Positions 16,534 through 26,628 of a stretch of 64,000 bases of DNA are shown here, in pieces. The notes beneath the pieces are model-generated. The model was not told where the DNA came from and made no database searches. It saw only the letters and a list, made by a program, of their open reading frames with translations. Origin of the DNA: Pedobacter puniceum (GTDB lineage: Bacteria; Bacteroidota; Bacteroidia; Sphingobacteriales; Sphingobacteriaceae); assembly GCF_009674685.1 (NCBI RefSeq), contig NZ_WKJI01000003.1, positions 434,001-498,000 on the forward strand. Direction: 5' to 3'. Each line of letters opens with the position of its first letter. Positions within the stretch are counted from its first letter, which is position 1. Both the position numbers and the translations under genes were made by a program.

Positions 16534-18126
16534 ATGAAAAATAGATATTTTAAAAAAATAGCCCTTTTAGCTTTAGTTACTGCAACTTTAAGCTCTTGTA
16601 CAAAAGATTTAGATTTAAGACCTACTAATGATCTTACTTCAGAATCTGCCTTTACAGGATTAAATGGCTACAAACAAGTATTAGCTAAAGTGTATGGTAG
16701 CTATGCTTTAACAGGAAACTCTGGCCCAGGAAGTAGTGATTTGGGAGGTATAGATGCTGGTACATCAGACTTCTTACGTTTATATTGGAACGCACAAGAA
16801 TTAACCAGCGATGAAGCAATTTGCGCATGGAACGACCCAGGGTTGCCAGAATTAAATTTCCAAACCTGGACACCAGGTAACGTTTTATTAAGAGGTTTGT
16901 ATACTCGTAGTTTATTCCAAATTACTGTTGCAAATGAGTTTTTAAGAGAATCTACCGATGATAAACTAAGCGGTAGAGGCTTATCTCAGGCTGATTTAGC
17001 AGAGATTAAAAGGTTTAGAGCAGAAGCTCGTTTCTTAAGAGCTTTCCAATATTGGGTTTTGATGGATTTATTTGGTAATCCGCCTTTTATTACAGAAAAT
17101 GATGCGGTAGGTAAATTTTTACCAAATCAAATTAAAAGAGCAGCTTTATTTACTTATATCGAAACCGAGTTGAAAGCCATCGAGGCTGATATGGCTGCAC
17201 CAAGAACTAATGAATATGGTAGGGCAGACCAAGCAGCAGTTTGGGCTTTACTGGCTAGAATGTATCTTAATGCCGAAGTTTATTTAGGTGCAGGAAATGC
17301 AAAATATACCGATGCTATTACTTATTCATCAAGAGTAATAAATGCTGGTTATACCTTAATGCCAACTTTTAGAAATTTATTTAGAGCAGATAATAATGTA
17401 AATAATCCAGAGGTTATCTTATCTATCAATTACGATGGTATTAAATCTCTAAATAACGGAGGTACAACTTTCTTAATCAATTCTTCTATTAATGCAGCTA
17501 TGAGTCCTGCAACATTTGGTGTTCCAAATGGTGGATGGGGTGGAAATAGAGCAAAACAAACTTTACCATTATTGTTTGATGATAGAAGCGGAAATACCGA
17601 TAGAAGAGCCATGTTTTTTGATGGGAAACTCAATGTTGATGATGTTTCTGCTTTTACTGATGGTTTGGCCTCAACTAAATTCAGCAATTTAACTTCAGCA
17701 GGTGTTGCAGCACCATCATCAAATGGAACTTTTGCATCTACAGATTTCCCTTTATTCCGTTTAGCAGAAATGTTTTTGATTTATGCTGAAGCTGTAAAAC
17801 GAGGTGGTAGTGGAGGTACAGAAGCTCAAGCTATTACTTACTTAAATAGATTGCGTACTAGAGCTTATAATGGTAGTACTGCGGGTAATATTACCAGCTA
17901 TAATCTTGATTATATATTAGCAGAAAAAGGTCGCGAGTTTTATTGGGAAGCGCACCGAAGAACAGATTTAATAAGATTCCAGAAATATACCAGCGATGCT
18001 TATTTATGGCCTTTCAAAGGTGGAGTTAAAGCAGGAAAAGGTTTAGAAAGTTTCAGAACTATTTTCCCAATTCCATCGGCAGATGTTATTGCTAACCCAA
18101 ATCTAATTCAAAATACAGGTTATTAA
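16534..18126 (+). CDS. susD: SusD-like starch-binding lipoprotein
   Basis: A 530-residue outer-membrane lipoprotein that acts as the hinged lid of SusC. The lipobox cysteine is in LSSCTKDLDLRPT. The SusD N-terminal segment DLDLRPTNDLTSESAF and the central TPR-like helices (EIKRFRAEARFLRAFQYWVLMDLFGNPPF) are typical, as is the terminal FPIPSADVIANPNLIQNTGY. It lies 23 bases after susC, and a 10-bp hairpin follows it. Confidence 0.95.
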   Translation: MKNRYFKKIALLALVTATLSSCTKDLDLRPTNDLTSESAFTGLNGYKQVLAKVYGSYALTGNSGPGSSDLGGIDAGTSDFLRLYWNAQELTSDEAICAWNDPGLPELNFQTWTPGNVLLRGLYTRSLFQITVANEFLRESTDDKLSGRGLSQADLAEIKRFRAEARFLRAFQYWVLMDLFGNPPFITENDAVGKFLPNQIKRAALFTYIETELKAIEADMAAPRTNEYGRADQAAVWALLARMYLNAEVYLGAGNAKYTDAITYSSRVINAGYTLMPTFRNLFRADNNVNNPEVILSINYDGIKSLNNGGTTFLINSSINAAMSPATFGVPNGGWGGNRAKQTLPLLFDDRSGNTDRRAMFFDGKLNVDDVSAFTDGLASTKFSNLTSAGVAAPSSNGTFASTDFPLFRLAEMFLIYAEAVKRGGSGGTEAQAITYLNRLRTRAYNGSTAGNITSYNLDYILAEKGREFYWEAHRRTDLIRFQKYTSDAYLWPFKGGVKAGKGLESFRTIFPIPSADVIANPNLIQNTGY

Positions 18127-18135
18127 AATTTACAG

Positions 18136-18156
18136 GCATCAGCTTTAAGCTGATGC
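18136..18156 (+). other. Intercistronic hairpin between susD and the susE-like gene
   Basis: GCATCAGCTT-T-AAGCTGATGC is a perfect 10-bp inverted repeat without a following T run. It is probably an mRNA stability or processing element that protects the susCD transcript, not a full terminator. Confidence 0.55.
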
Positions 18157-18193
18157 TTGATATAAACCTTTATCATCTTTAAAAATTAAGATA

Positions 18194-19213
18194 ATGAAAA
18201 AGTTATTTACAAAATTTATGGTACTTGGAAGTTTAGCGCTTTTGGTACTAGCTGCTTGCAAGAAAGACGGAGAGCTTGCTGTTGCAGAAATAAAATCTAA
18301 CGGAGAGTTAAGTGCAACGGCAACTGCTTTAACTTTAACAAAGCCAAATGCAGATAAAAATGCTATAACTTTTAACTTCACCGAGCCAGATTATGGTTAT
18401 AATGCGGCAGTTACAAGAGTTCTACAGTTTGCATTAGCCGGCACTAATTTTGCCGCTCCAAGAGAGTATATCCTTTCTAAAGACAGTACCAAGAAGACAT
18501 TTAAAGTTATTGATATTAATGCGGTGATGTTGTCTTTAGGTTTACCAACTGGTGTAAATTCTGATGTTCAGGTAAGGTTAAAATCTACCATCTCCAACAA
18601 TATAGCACCAGTTTTTTCTGCTCCTGTAGCATTAAGAGTTAACCCTTATCCGCTAATTTCTTTCATTTATGTACCAGGTGCTTACCAAGGCTGGAATCCG
18701 GCAACGGCAGACAGCTTAATTTCTGCAACCAGTAATGGTATTTATGAAGGTATTATCAATTTCCCATCAAATGGTTTAGGCTTTAAAATGTTAACCAAAA
18801 AATCTTGGGGTCCGCCAGAATACGGTACTGGTTCAGCAGCAGGTTCAATTGCTATTGGTGGTGGCGATTTAAGCGCTCCAGCAGCTGGTAGCTATCGTTT
18901 AATTGCTGATTTAAATGCTAATACTTTAGCTTTTGAGCGTTTCACTTACGGAATTATTGGCAGCGCAACACCAGGCGGTTGGACTACCGATACAGACATG
19001 ACCTATAACAACGGTACCAGAACATGGAGCGTAACTTTACCGCTTACTGTAGGTGCAATTAAATTCAGAAAAAATGATGATTGGGGAACTAACTATGGTG
19101 GTGCAAACGGTGAACTTGTTTCTGGTGGTGGAGATATAAATATTGCTACAGCAGGAAATTACCGTATTTCTTTTAGCACCGTAACCAATACATACACCAT
19201 CACAAGATTATAA
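18194..19213 (+). CDS. susE: SusE/SusF-like starch-binding outer-membrane lipoprotein
   Basis: A 339-residue lipoprotein (lipobox LVLAACKK). Residues about 25-145 form an immunoglobulin-like SusE N-domain (ALTLTKPNADKNAITFNFTEPDYGYNAA). Two starch-binding modules follow, each beginning with an aromatic-rich strand: YVPGAYQGWNPATADSLIS and IIGSATPGGWTTDTDMTYN. Trp and Tyr residues there would stack on glucose rings. Length is close to SusE. A strong terminator follows the stop codon. Confidence 0.88.
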   Translation: MKKLFTKFMVLGSLALLVLAACKKDGELAVAEIKSNGELSATATALTLTKPNADKNAITFNFTEPDYGYNAAVTRVLQFALAGTNFAAPREYILSKDSTKKTFKVIDINAVMLSLGLPTGVNSDVQVRLKSTISNNIAPVFSAPVALRVNPYPLISFIYVPGAYQGWNPATADSLISATSNGIYEGIINFPSNGLGFKMLTKKSWGPPEYGTGSAAGSIAIGGGDLSAPAAGSYRLIADLNANTLAFERFTYGIIGSATPGGWTTDTDMTYNNGTRTWSVTLPLTVGAIKFRKNDDWGTNYGGANGELVSGGGDINIATAGNYRISFSTVTNTYTITRL

Positions 19214-19225
19214 AAAATTCTTATC

Positions 19226-19254
19226 GCAGGGAGTGCAAGCTCCCTGCTTTTTTT
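19226..19254 (+). terminator. Intrinsic terminator between susE and the enzyme genes
   Basis: GCAGGGAG (19226-19233), a 6-base loop, CTCCCTGC (19240-19247), then seven T residues. It is the strongest terminator inside the locus. No clear promoter box is seen before the next start (19275), so it probably reduces rather than abolishes expression of the enzyme genes. Confidence 0.8.
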
Positions 19255-19274
19255 AAACTATAGCAGACTTTTTT

Positions 19275-21731
19275 ATGAAGATGACTTTTAGAGGAGTGTT
19301 AGCCACCTTAACCATTTTAGGCTTAAACTTCGTTGATGCTGATGCTCAGGTTTTACCTATTGGTAATGTAAAATCAGTAGTGGTAAATAACCAAAAAGTA
19401 AATTTAACTACAGACCATGCACAAACAGAAATTACTGTTTACAGTGCTAACATTATTAGAGTTCGTACCGATAAAAGCCTAAAGAAAGATTTTTCTTATG
19501 CTGTCATCTCGCAGCCAAAAAGTACAAAAGTTAATATCTCACAAACAGATGATGTTGTTATCATCCAGACAGATTCTTTAAAAGCTGTTATCCAAAAAAA
19601 ACCATATGCCATAAGTTTTCAAACGCTTGATGGGAAAATTATCAACCAAGATGAAGTTGGGTTAACTACGTCTTGGGTTGGCGAGGAGGTTACAACCTAT
19701 AAAAAAATGCAAGATGGTGAACGTTTCATCGGCTTAGGAGAAAAAACAGGTAACCTAGACCGTAAAGGAAACGGCTATACCAACTGGAATACCGATGCTT
19801 TTGGCTACCGTACAGATCAAGACCCCATTTACTCTACCATACCTTTTTATATAGGTATCCACAACAAATTAAATTATGGTATTTTCTTAGATAATACCTA
19901 CCAAAGTGATTTCAATTTTGGTGCTTCTAACAATCGTTTTTCGTCTTTTGGAGCACAAGGTGGCGAAATGAATTATTATTTCATCTACCACAAAAATCTG
20001 GCAGATATAATTACTTCTTACACTGCCTTAACTGGTTGCATGAAAATGCCTCCGCTATGGAGCTTAGGTTACCAACAAAACCGTTATAGCTATTATCCCG
20101 ATACAGAAGTGTATCGTATAGCGCAAACACTAAGAGAGAAAAAAATCCCTGCTGATGGTATCACCTTAGATATCCATTATATGGACAATTATAAATTATT
20201 TACATGGGATAAACAGCGTTTTGCAAACCCTTTAGAGATGACTAAAAAGCTATCATCAATGGGGTTTAAAACAACAGTTATTGTAGACCCAGGAATTAAA
20301 GTTGAAAAAAATTATGGTGCATATGAGCGTGGCTTAACCGATAATATTTTTATCAAATATCCTGATAGTACAAACTACAGCGGGCAGGTTTGGCCGGGTT
20401 GGTGTCATTTCCCAGATTTTACAAGTGATAAAGCAAGAAATTGGTGGAAAAAGGAAGTGAAGTTTTTTGCAGAAACGGGTGTGTCTGGTATCTGGAATGA
20501 TATGAACGAGATAGCTACTTGGGGTCAAAAAATGCCTTCAAACGTATTGTTTGATTATGATGGGATGAAGGCATCGCATAAGCAAGCACATAATGTTTAT
20601 GGTATGCAGATGGCAAGAGCTAGTTTTGAAGGAATTACAGAGCAAGTACCAAATAAACGTCCTTTCATTTTAACCAGAGCGGGCTATGCAGGTATGCAGC
20701 GTTATACTGCAAAGTGGACAGGCGATAACCGTTCTGAAGATAATCATATGCTTTTAGGCGTAAGATTAATGAATAGCCTAGGCTTAAGTGGGGTTGCCTT
20801 TACAGGGATGGATATAGGCGGTTTTACAGGAAATCCAACCGTAGGACTTTATGCCAGATGGATTCAGATTGGTGCTTTTAACCCTTATTTTAGAAATCAT
20901 ACGGCGGTAAATACCAAATCATCAGAACCGTGGAGCTATGGCGAAGAAGTTTTAGAAATCTCTAGAAACTACATTAGCTTAAGGTATAAAATGCTTCCTT
21001 ATTTATACAGCGCATTTTATGAGGCAAGCACAAGTGGCCAACCTATCATGAGGAGTTTAGCTATTGACTATACACATGATGATAAAGTTTACGATACGCA
21101 ATTCCAAAATCAGTTTTTCTTTGGTAAAGCCATTATGGTAGCTCCTTTTGAAAGTACAGATAAGTATGGAAAAGTATATTTTCCTAAAGCTACTTGGTAC
21201 AACCTGTATACGGCTGATAAAGAGCAAGGTAATCAAGAAAAAATTATACAACTAAACATGCACAAACTACCGGTTTATGTTAAAGAAAGCAGTATCATCC
21301 CGATGCAGTCTTTAATACAAACAACCGCAGAAAAGCCTACAGATACTTTAACTATCCATGTTTATAAAGGCGAGTTGAACAATAACTATGTTTATTATGA
21401 AGATGATGGCGATAGCTATAACTATGAAAAAGGCGAGTTCTTTAAAAGGGTAATTTCATATAGCCCAAGTACTAAAAGCCTAGTTTTTGATAAAGTAGAA
21501 GGTAACTATAAATCTAAGTTTAACTATATCAAGGTTGTATTTACAGGTTTTGATGATTTAAAAGCTTTAAAAAATACTGGTAAATCTATCAATACTAAAA
21601 ATGAATTTGTGTCTTTATTAACGCCAATATCAAGGTTTGATCCGCAAGGGAATAGCAATCCGGCAGAAGGATATCAAGCTAAAAGCTTAATCATCAAAAA
21701 CGATACTGGTAAAATAACTTTATCGTGGTAA
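19275..21731 (+). CDS. GH31 alpha-glucosidase
   Basis: An 818-residue glycoside hydrolase family 31 enzyme releasing glucose from maltodextrin ends. A signal sequence (ends DADAQ) sends it to the periplasm. The N-terminal beta domain spans about 25-240. The barrel carries the nucleophile region SGIWNDMNE and the acid/base Asp in KWTGDNRSED; a DUF5110-like C-terminal domain (VYYEDDGDSYNYEKGEF) ends it. In the Bacteroides sus locus this role is filled by SusB (GH97), so here GH31 replaces it. It is 20 bases before the GH13 gene. Confidence 0.92.
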   Translation: MKMTFRGVLATLTILGLNFVDADAQVLPIGNVKSVVVNNQKVNLTTDHAQTEITVYSANIIRVRTDKSLKKDFSYAVISQPKSTKVNISQTDDVVIIQTDSLKAVIQKKPYAISFQTLDGKIINQDEVGLTTSWVGEEVTTYKKMQDGERFIGLGEKTGNLDRKGNGYTNWNTDAFGYRTDQDPIYSTIPFYIGIHNKLNYGIFLDNTYQSDFNFGASNNRFSSFGAQGGEMNYYFIYHKNLADIITSYTALTGCMKMPPLWSLGYQQNRYSYYPDTEVYRIAQTLREKKIPADGITLDIHYMDNYKLFTWDKQRFANPLEMTKKLSSMGFKTTVIVDPGIKVEKNYGAYERGLTDNIFIKYPDSTNYSGQVWPGWCHFPDFTSDKARNWWKKEVKFFAETGVSGIWNDMNEIATWGQKMPSNVLFDYDGMKASHKQAHNVYGMQMARASFEGITEQVPNKRPFILTRAGYAGMQRYTAKWTGDNRSEDNHMLLGVRLMNSLGLSGVAFTGMDIGGFTGNPTVGLYARWIQIGAFNPYFRNHTAVNTKSSEPWSYGEEVLEISRNYISLRYKMLPYLYSAFYEASTSGQPIMRSLAIDYTHDDKVYDTQFQNQFFFGKAIMVAPFESTDKYGKVYFPKATWYNLYTADKEQGNQEKIIQLNMHKLPVYVKESSIIPMQSLIQTTAEKPTDTLTIHVYKGELNNNYVYYEDDGDSYNYEKGEFFKRVISYSPSTKSLVFDKVEGNYKSKFNYIKVVFTGFDDLKALKNTGKSINTKNEFVSLLTPISRFDPQGNSNPAEGYQAKSLIIKNDTGKITLSW

Positions 21732-21750
21732 AAAATAAAAAGCAATTGTT

Positions 21751-23592
21751 ATGAAAAAATTACTCTCTATATTCTTGTTGCTGTTTTGTCTGCAAATATT
21801 TGCTGCTCCAAAACCATTAGAAAGGGTAGAGCCTTTGTTTTGGTGGGTAGGGATGAAAAACCAGCAGCTGCAACTCATCATCTATGGCGATAAAATTGCC
21901 GAAAGAACGGTGCAGCTTAATTATCCAGGTGTTAGCTTAAAAAAGGTACATCAGGTAGAAAATCCTAATTATCTGTTTTTGGATTTAGAGGTTTCTACAT
22001 CAGCGAAAGCGGGAAAATTCTTAATACAGTTTATTAAAAAAGGAGCTAAAACTTTAGCTTACAATTACGAATTAAGAGAAAGAGACGCTAAAAACAGAAT
22101 TCAGGGCATTACCAATAAAGATTTTATTTATCAATTGATGCCAGACCGCTTTGCCAATGGCGATAAAAATAATGATGTTGTTAAAGGCTTAAAAGAAACT
22201 GCTCTAAACAGAGATTCTATGTACTATCGTCATGGTGGCGATATTCAAGGCATCATCAATCACTTAGATTATATCAAAGAACTTGGTGCTACGGCTATTT
22301 GGTTAACCCCCGAGGTAATGAACGACCAACCACTGGCGTCTTACCATGGATATGCAGTTACAGACCATTATCAAATAGACCCTCGTTTCGGTTCTAACGA
22401 GCTATACAAAAAGTTTGTGGATGAGGCACATGCTAAAGGCCTTAAAGTAATTAAAGATGTGGTACATAACCACAGTGGCAATGAGCATTGGTTTATTAAA
22501 GATATGCCCATGAAAGATTGGGTACACCAATGGCCTACTTACACCCAAACCACTTATAAAGACCAAACCTTAATGGATATTTATGCTGCAGCTGCAGATA
22601 AAAAGCAAATGTTAGATGGTTGGTTTGTACGTACCATGCCCGATTTAAATCAGGAGAACGAGTTTGTACAAAATTACATCACCCAAAACATCATTTGGTG
22701 GGTAGAATATGCTGGGATAGATGGTTTAAGGTTAGATACTTATCCTTACAATAACCTAAAATATATGGCTAAATGGGCTGCACAAATGAAAGCAGAATTC
22801 CCGCACTTAGGCATTTTTGGCGAAACTTTGGTAAACTCAGTAGTAAGTCAGGCTTATTTTACGGAAGGCAATACCATAGGACAAGGTTTTGATACAGGTT
22901 TGCCAGGTGTTACAGATGTACAAGTTAAAGACGCTATTTATGATGTTTTAAATGGTAAGTTCGACTGGACTACAGGTGTAAACCGTTTATACTCCGTTTT
23001 ATCACAAGATTTTATTTATAAAGATGCCAGCAGAAATGTTGTGTTTTTAGATAACCATGATATGAGCAGGTTTTTCTCTATCGTTGGCGAGGATGTAAAG
23101 AAGTTTAAATCTGGTTTAGCGATGTTGTTAAGCACCAGAGGCATACCACAGCTTTATTATGGTACAGAAATCATGATGAAGAACTTTTCTAATCCCGATG
23201 GTTTGGTACGTTCTGATTTTCCTGGTGGATGGGCAGAAGATAAAGTAAATAAGTTTAGCAGCGAGGGTAGAACAGCTGCAGAAAATGATGTTTTCAACTA
23301 TATCAAAACCATAGCTAATTACCGCAAGCAAACAACAGCTTTACAAACTGGCAAACTGATGCAATTTGTACCACAAGACGGTGTCTATGTGTATTTCAGA
23401 TACGATAATGCTAAAACCGTTATGGTGGTGGTAAACAGTAATGATAAAGTTATGTCGTTAGAAACATCACGCTTTAGCGAAAGAACTCAAGGTTTTAAAA
23501 AGGCAAAGGATATTGTAAGCGGAAAAGTATACGATTTAAGCGTAGCCATGGAAATTCCGAGCATAAGTACTTTGGTAATGGAGCTGCAATGA
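21751..23592 (+). CDS. Periplasmic GH13 neopullulanase/cyclomaltodextrinase (SusA-like)
   Basis: A 613-residue GH13 enzyme with a signal peptide (ends IFAAP) and an N-terminal cyclomaltodextrinase-type beta domain (about 25-120, VEPLFWWVGMKNQQLQL). The barrel shows conserved regions DVVHNH, GLRLDTYPY (nucleophile Asp), LGIFGETL (acid/base Glu) and FLDNHDMSRF. It should cut maltodextrins or pullulan-derived sugars in the periplasm to maltose and glucose. The stop overlaps the pgmB start by 4 bases (ATGA), so the two are coupled. Confidence 0.92.
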   Translation: MKKLLSIFLLLFCLQIFAAPKPLERVEPLFWWVGMKNQQLQLIIYGDKIAERTVQLNYPGVSLKKVHQVENPNYLFLDLEVSTSAKAGKFLIQFIKKGAKTLAYNYELRERDAKNRIQGITNKDFIYQLMPDRFANGDKNNDVVKGLKETALNRDSMYYRHGGDIQGIINHLDYIKELGATAIWLTPEVMNDQPLASYHGYAVTDHYQIDPRFGSNELYKKFVDEAHAKGLKVIKDVVHNHSGNEHWFIKDMPMKDWVHQWPTYTQTTYKDQTLMDIYAAAADKKQMLDGWFVRTMPDLNQENEFVQNYITQNIIWWVEYAGIDGLRLDTYPYNNLKYMAKWAAQMKAEFPHLGIFGETLVNSVVSQAYFTEGNTIGQGFDTGLPGVTDVQVKDAIYDVLNGKFDWTTGVNRLYSVLSQDFIYKDASRNVVFLDNHDMSRFFSIVGEDVKKFKSGLAMLLSTRGIPQLYYGTEIMMKNFSNPDGLVRSDFPGGWAEDKVNKFSSEGRTAAENDVFNYIKTIANYRKQTTALQTGKLMQFVPQDGVYVYFRYDNAKTVMVVVNSNDKVMSLETSRFSERTQGFKKAKDIVSGKVYDLSVAMEIPSISTLVMELQ

Positions 23593-24260
23593 GTACTATA
23601 AAAGCTTTTATTTTCGATTTAGACGGCGTTATTGTAGATACCGCAGTTTATCACTTTAAAGCCTGGAAAAAGCTAGCCAATACACTTGGTTTTGATTTTA
23701 CTGAAGCTCAAAATGAGCAGTTAAAAGGCATCAGTAGGATAGATTCTTTAAACCTGATTTTGGGCTGGGGTGGTGTAGAAAAAACAGCTAAAGAAGTGCA
23801 AGAACTTGCCACTTTAAAAAACCAGTGGTATGTAGAAATGATAGATAAGATGACAGCTCAGGAAATTTTACCTGGAGTGCAAAGCTTATTAAGTTCATTA
23901 AAATCAGCAGGTATTAAATGCGCTTTAGGCTCGGCTAGTAAAAACGCGGGCTTAATTCTAGAACGTACTGGTTTAACCTCATTTTTTGATGTTATAGTTG
24001 ATGGAAATGAAGTTTCAGCATCTAAACCAAATCCCGAAGTTTTTTTAAAAGGAGCACAATTATTACAAGTAGCGCCACAACAATGTGTGGTTTTTGAAGA
24101 TGCCCTTGCGGGGATAGAAGCAGCAAAAAATGCAAATATGCAGGTTATTGGTATTGGCGAAGAAAGCATTTTAAAAAATGCCGATTGGGTACTACCAAAT
24201 TTAGAAAACCAAAGCGTAGCGCAAATTTTAAACAAGTTAGAGAAGAGTAGAGGCCTATAA
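23589..24260 (+). CDS. pgmB: Beta-phosphoglucomutase
   Basis: A 223-residue HAD-family mutase that converts beta-glucose-1-phosphate to glucose-6-phosphate. Catalytic Asp pair in FIFDLDGVIVDTAVYHFKAW, the beta-PGM cap signature GISRIDSLN, motif 2 GSASKNA and motif 3/4 SKPNPEVFLKGA and VFEDALAGIEAA are all present. It pairs with the maltose phosphorylase 14 bases downstream, whose product is its substrate. It overlaps the GH13 stop by 4 bases. Confidence 0.93.
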   Translation: MSTIKAFIFDLDGVIVDTAVYHFKAWKKLANTLGFDFTEAQNEQLKGISRIDSLNLILGWGGVEKTAKEVQELATLKNQWYVEMIDKMTAQEILPGVQSLLSSLKSAGIKCALGSASKNAGLILERTGLTSFFDVIVDGNEVSASKPNPEVFLKGAQLLQVAPQQCVVFEDALAGIEAAKNANMQVIGIGEESILKNADWVLPNLENQSVAQILNKLEKSRGL

Positions 24261-24274
24261 GAACAAAGAGGTTT

Positions 24275-26611
24275 ATGAAAAATTACATCAAAGCAAACGA
24301 GTGGAATATTATTGAGGAAGGTTTTGATCCTCATTTAAATAAAATATCTGAAAGTATTTTTAGTATTGGCAACGGCCGTATGGGCCAAAGAGCCAATTTT
24401 GAAGAAACTTTTAGCGGAGAAACATTGCAAGGTAACTACATCGCTGGGGTTTATTATCCTGATAAAACACGTGTAGGCTGGTGGAAAAACGGTTATCCCG
24501 AGTATTTTGCAAAAGTATTAAATGCTGCAAACTGGATTGGTTTAGAGATAAAAATAGATCATGAAATTCTGGATTTAAATACTTGTACAGTTACCAATTT
24601 TAAGCGTGTTTTAAACATGCAAGAAGGCTATCTGGAGCGAAGCTTTATAGCAGAATTAACAAGCGGCAAACAGTTACAAGTTCATGCAAAGCGTTTTTAT
24701 AGTATTGTTGATGATGAAGCAGGTGCTTTACAGTATAGCATAAAAGCTTTAAACTTTGCTGGAACTATCCAAATTACCAGTTTTACAGACGGCGATATCC
24801 AAAACCAAGATGCTAATTACGATGAGAAATTTTGGAACGAAGTTTCAAGGGCTGTTTCTGGGAATATTGCTCTTTTAACCTTAGAGACTAAGAAAACCTT
24901 TTTTGAAGTTTGTACGGCCACACAAGTTTTTATACAGAAGAATAATAAGCCTGTTGCTATAAAGCCAGCGAGTACCCATCGCGAGAAATTTGTATCGCAT
25001 TTGGCAGTAACAGATGTTGTAGCCGGAGATAGTATTGTTCTACATAAATATGCTGTACAGTTATCCTCAGAAAATCATCCAAAAGATAAATTACAACACA
25101 TTAGCGAGCAATTGCTGCATAAAATTGTAGCTAAGGGTTTCAATAATATGCTTGAGGAGCAGGCTGCTGCCTGGGCTGCAAAATGGGAAACCAGCGATAT
25201 CGTGATTAAAGGAGATGTGAAAGCACAGCAAGCTATACGTTTTAATATTTTCCAACTTAATCAAACCTATACGGGTAAAGATGCTCGCTTAAATATTGGT
25301 CCTAAAGGTTTTACAGGCGAGAAGTACGGAGGTTCTACGTATTGGGATACCGAGGCTTATTGTGTGCCTTTTTACTTATCTACATCGGCACAAGAAGTTA
25401 CACGTAACTTGCTAATTTATCGCTACAAGCAATTAGATAAAGCTATAGAAAACGCTCAGAAACTAGGCTTTACAGATGGTGCTGCTTTGTTCCCTATGGT
25501 TACCATGAATGGTGAAGAATGCCATAACGAATGGGAAATCACCTTTGAAGAAATTCATAGAAATGGAGCCATCGCTTATGCAATTTATAATTATATCCGT
25601 TATACCGGAGACGCTGATTATTTAGCAGATTATGGCTTAGAAGTTTTAATAGGTATCGCTCGTTTTTGGAAACAACGTGTTAACTGGAGCGCTGCTAAAA
25701 ACGCTTACGTTATGCTGGGGGTAACAGGGCCAAATGAGTATGAAAACAACATTAATAACAATTGGTATACAAATACAATTGCCACCTGGTGCTTAAAATA
25801 TGCAATAGAAGCGGCAACTTATGTAAAAGATAATCAGCCTCATGTTTATCAAAAGCTTGTTCAAAAACTACAGCTAGATGAATTTGCAGAGTTTAGCAGC
25901 TGGAATGCCATTGTAAAAGGCATGTATTACCCTGCTAGTACAGAGCTTGGGGTTTTCTTACAACAAGATGGTTATTTAGATAAAGAGCAAACTTTGGTGT
26001 CAGAACTTGCCTCAGAGCATTTGCCACTAAACCAAAAATGGAGTTGGGATAGAATATTACGTTCTTGTTTTATCAAACAAGCCGATGTTTTACAAGGCTT
26101 ATATTTCTTTGAGGATGATTATGATAAAGACACTTTAAGAAGAAATTTTGATTTTTACGAGCCCCGTACCGTACATGAAAGCTCTTTATCTCCTTGTATT
26201 CATAGTATTTTGGCCGCTCGTTTAGGCGATCAGGAAAGGGCATATCAATTTTATTTAAGAACCGCCCGTTTAGATTTAGACGATTATAATAATGATACCG
26301 AAGATGGTTTACACATCACCTCTATGGCAGGTACATGGATGAGTGTTGTAGAAGGTTTTGCTGGTATGCGTGTCCGCGATAATCAATTAAAATTTAGCCC
26401 TTTTTTACCGGATAGTTGGGAGTCTTTCTCTTTCACCATCAACTTTAGGGTGTATGTTTTAAATATAAAAATAGGGCATGAGCAAATTATAATTAGCAAT
26501 AAATCAGCGGAAGCGATAACGATAAAAGTGTTTGATAAAGACTATACAATTGCAGCAGAAACCGTAATTTACATTGTTCATAAAGAAAAAATTGTAAACA
26601 TTGTTGCCTAA
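24275..26611 (+). CDS. GH65 maltose phosphorylase
   Basis: A 778-residue cytoplasmic GH65 phosphorylase without a signal peptide. It phosphorolyses maltose with inversion to glucose and beta-glucose-1-phosphate. Diagnostic segments are YWDTEAYCVPFYLST, the catalytic Glu in NGEECHNEWEITFEEIHRNG, VTGPNEYENNINNNWYTN and the phosphate-binding VHESSLSPCIHSILAARLG. Length is that of maltose phosphorylases. Closely related GH65 members act on trehalose or kojibiose; the neighbouring amylases favour maltose. Confidence 0.92.
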   Translation: MKNYIKANEWNIIEEGFDPHLNKISESIFSIGNGRMGQRANFEETFSGETLQGNYIAGVYYPDKTRVGWWKNGYPEYFAKVLNAANWIGLEIKIDHEILDLNTCTVTNFKRVLNMQEGYLERSFIAELTSGKQLQVHAKRFYSIVDDEAGALQYSIKALNFAGTIQITSFTDGDIQNQDANYDEKFWNEVSRAVSGNIALLTLETKKTFFEVCTATQVFIQKNNKPVAIKPASTHREKFVSHLAVTDVVAGDSIVLHKYAVQLSSENHPKDKLQHISEQLLHKIVAKGFNNMLEEQAAAWAAKWETSDIVIKGDVKAQQAIRFNIFQLNQTYTGKDARLNIGPKGFTGEKYGGSTYWDTEAYCVPFYLSTSAQEVTRNLLIYRYKQLDKAIENAQKLGFTDGAALFPMVTMNGEECHNEWEITFEEIHRNGAIAYAIYNYIRYTGDADYLADYGLEVLIGIARFWKQRVNWSAAKNAYVMLGVTGPNEYENNINNNWYTNTIATWCLKYAIEAATYVKDNQPHVYQKLVQKLQLDEFAEFSSWNAIVKGMYYPASTELGVFLQQDGYLDKEQTLVSELASEHLPLNQKWSWDRILRSCFIKQADVLQGLYFFEDDYDKDTLRRNFDFYEPRTVHESSLSPCIHSILAARLGDQERAYQFYLRTARLDLDDYNNDTEDGLHITSMAGTWMSVVEGFAGMRVRDNQLKFSPFLPDSWESFSFTINFRVYVLNIKIGHEQIIISNKSAEAITIKVFDKDYTIAAETVIYIVHKEKIVNIVA

Positions 26612-26628
26612 GCAAAAGAGATAAACCA

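Noticed and set aside
23858-24334. 158-residue minus-strand ORF over pgmB
   Set aside because: Antisense shadow of a strongly supported gene; the translation is Cys- and Ser-rich with no recognisable domain.
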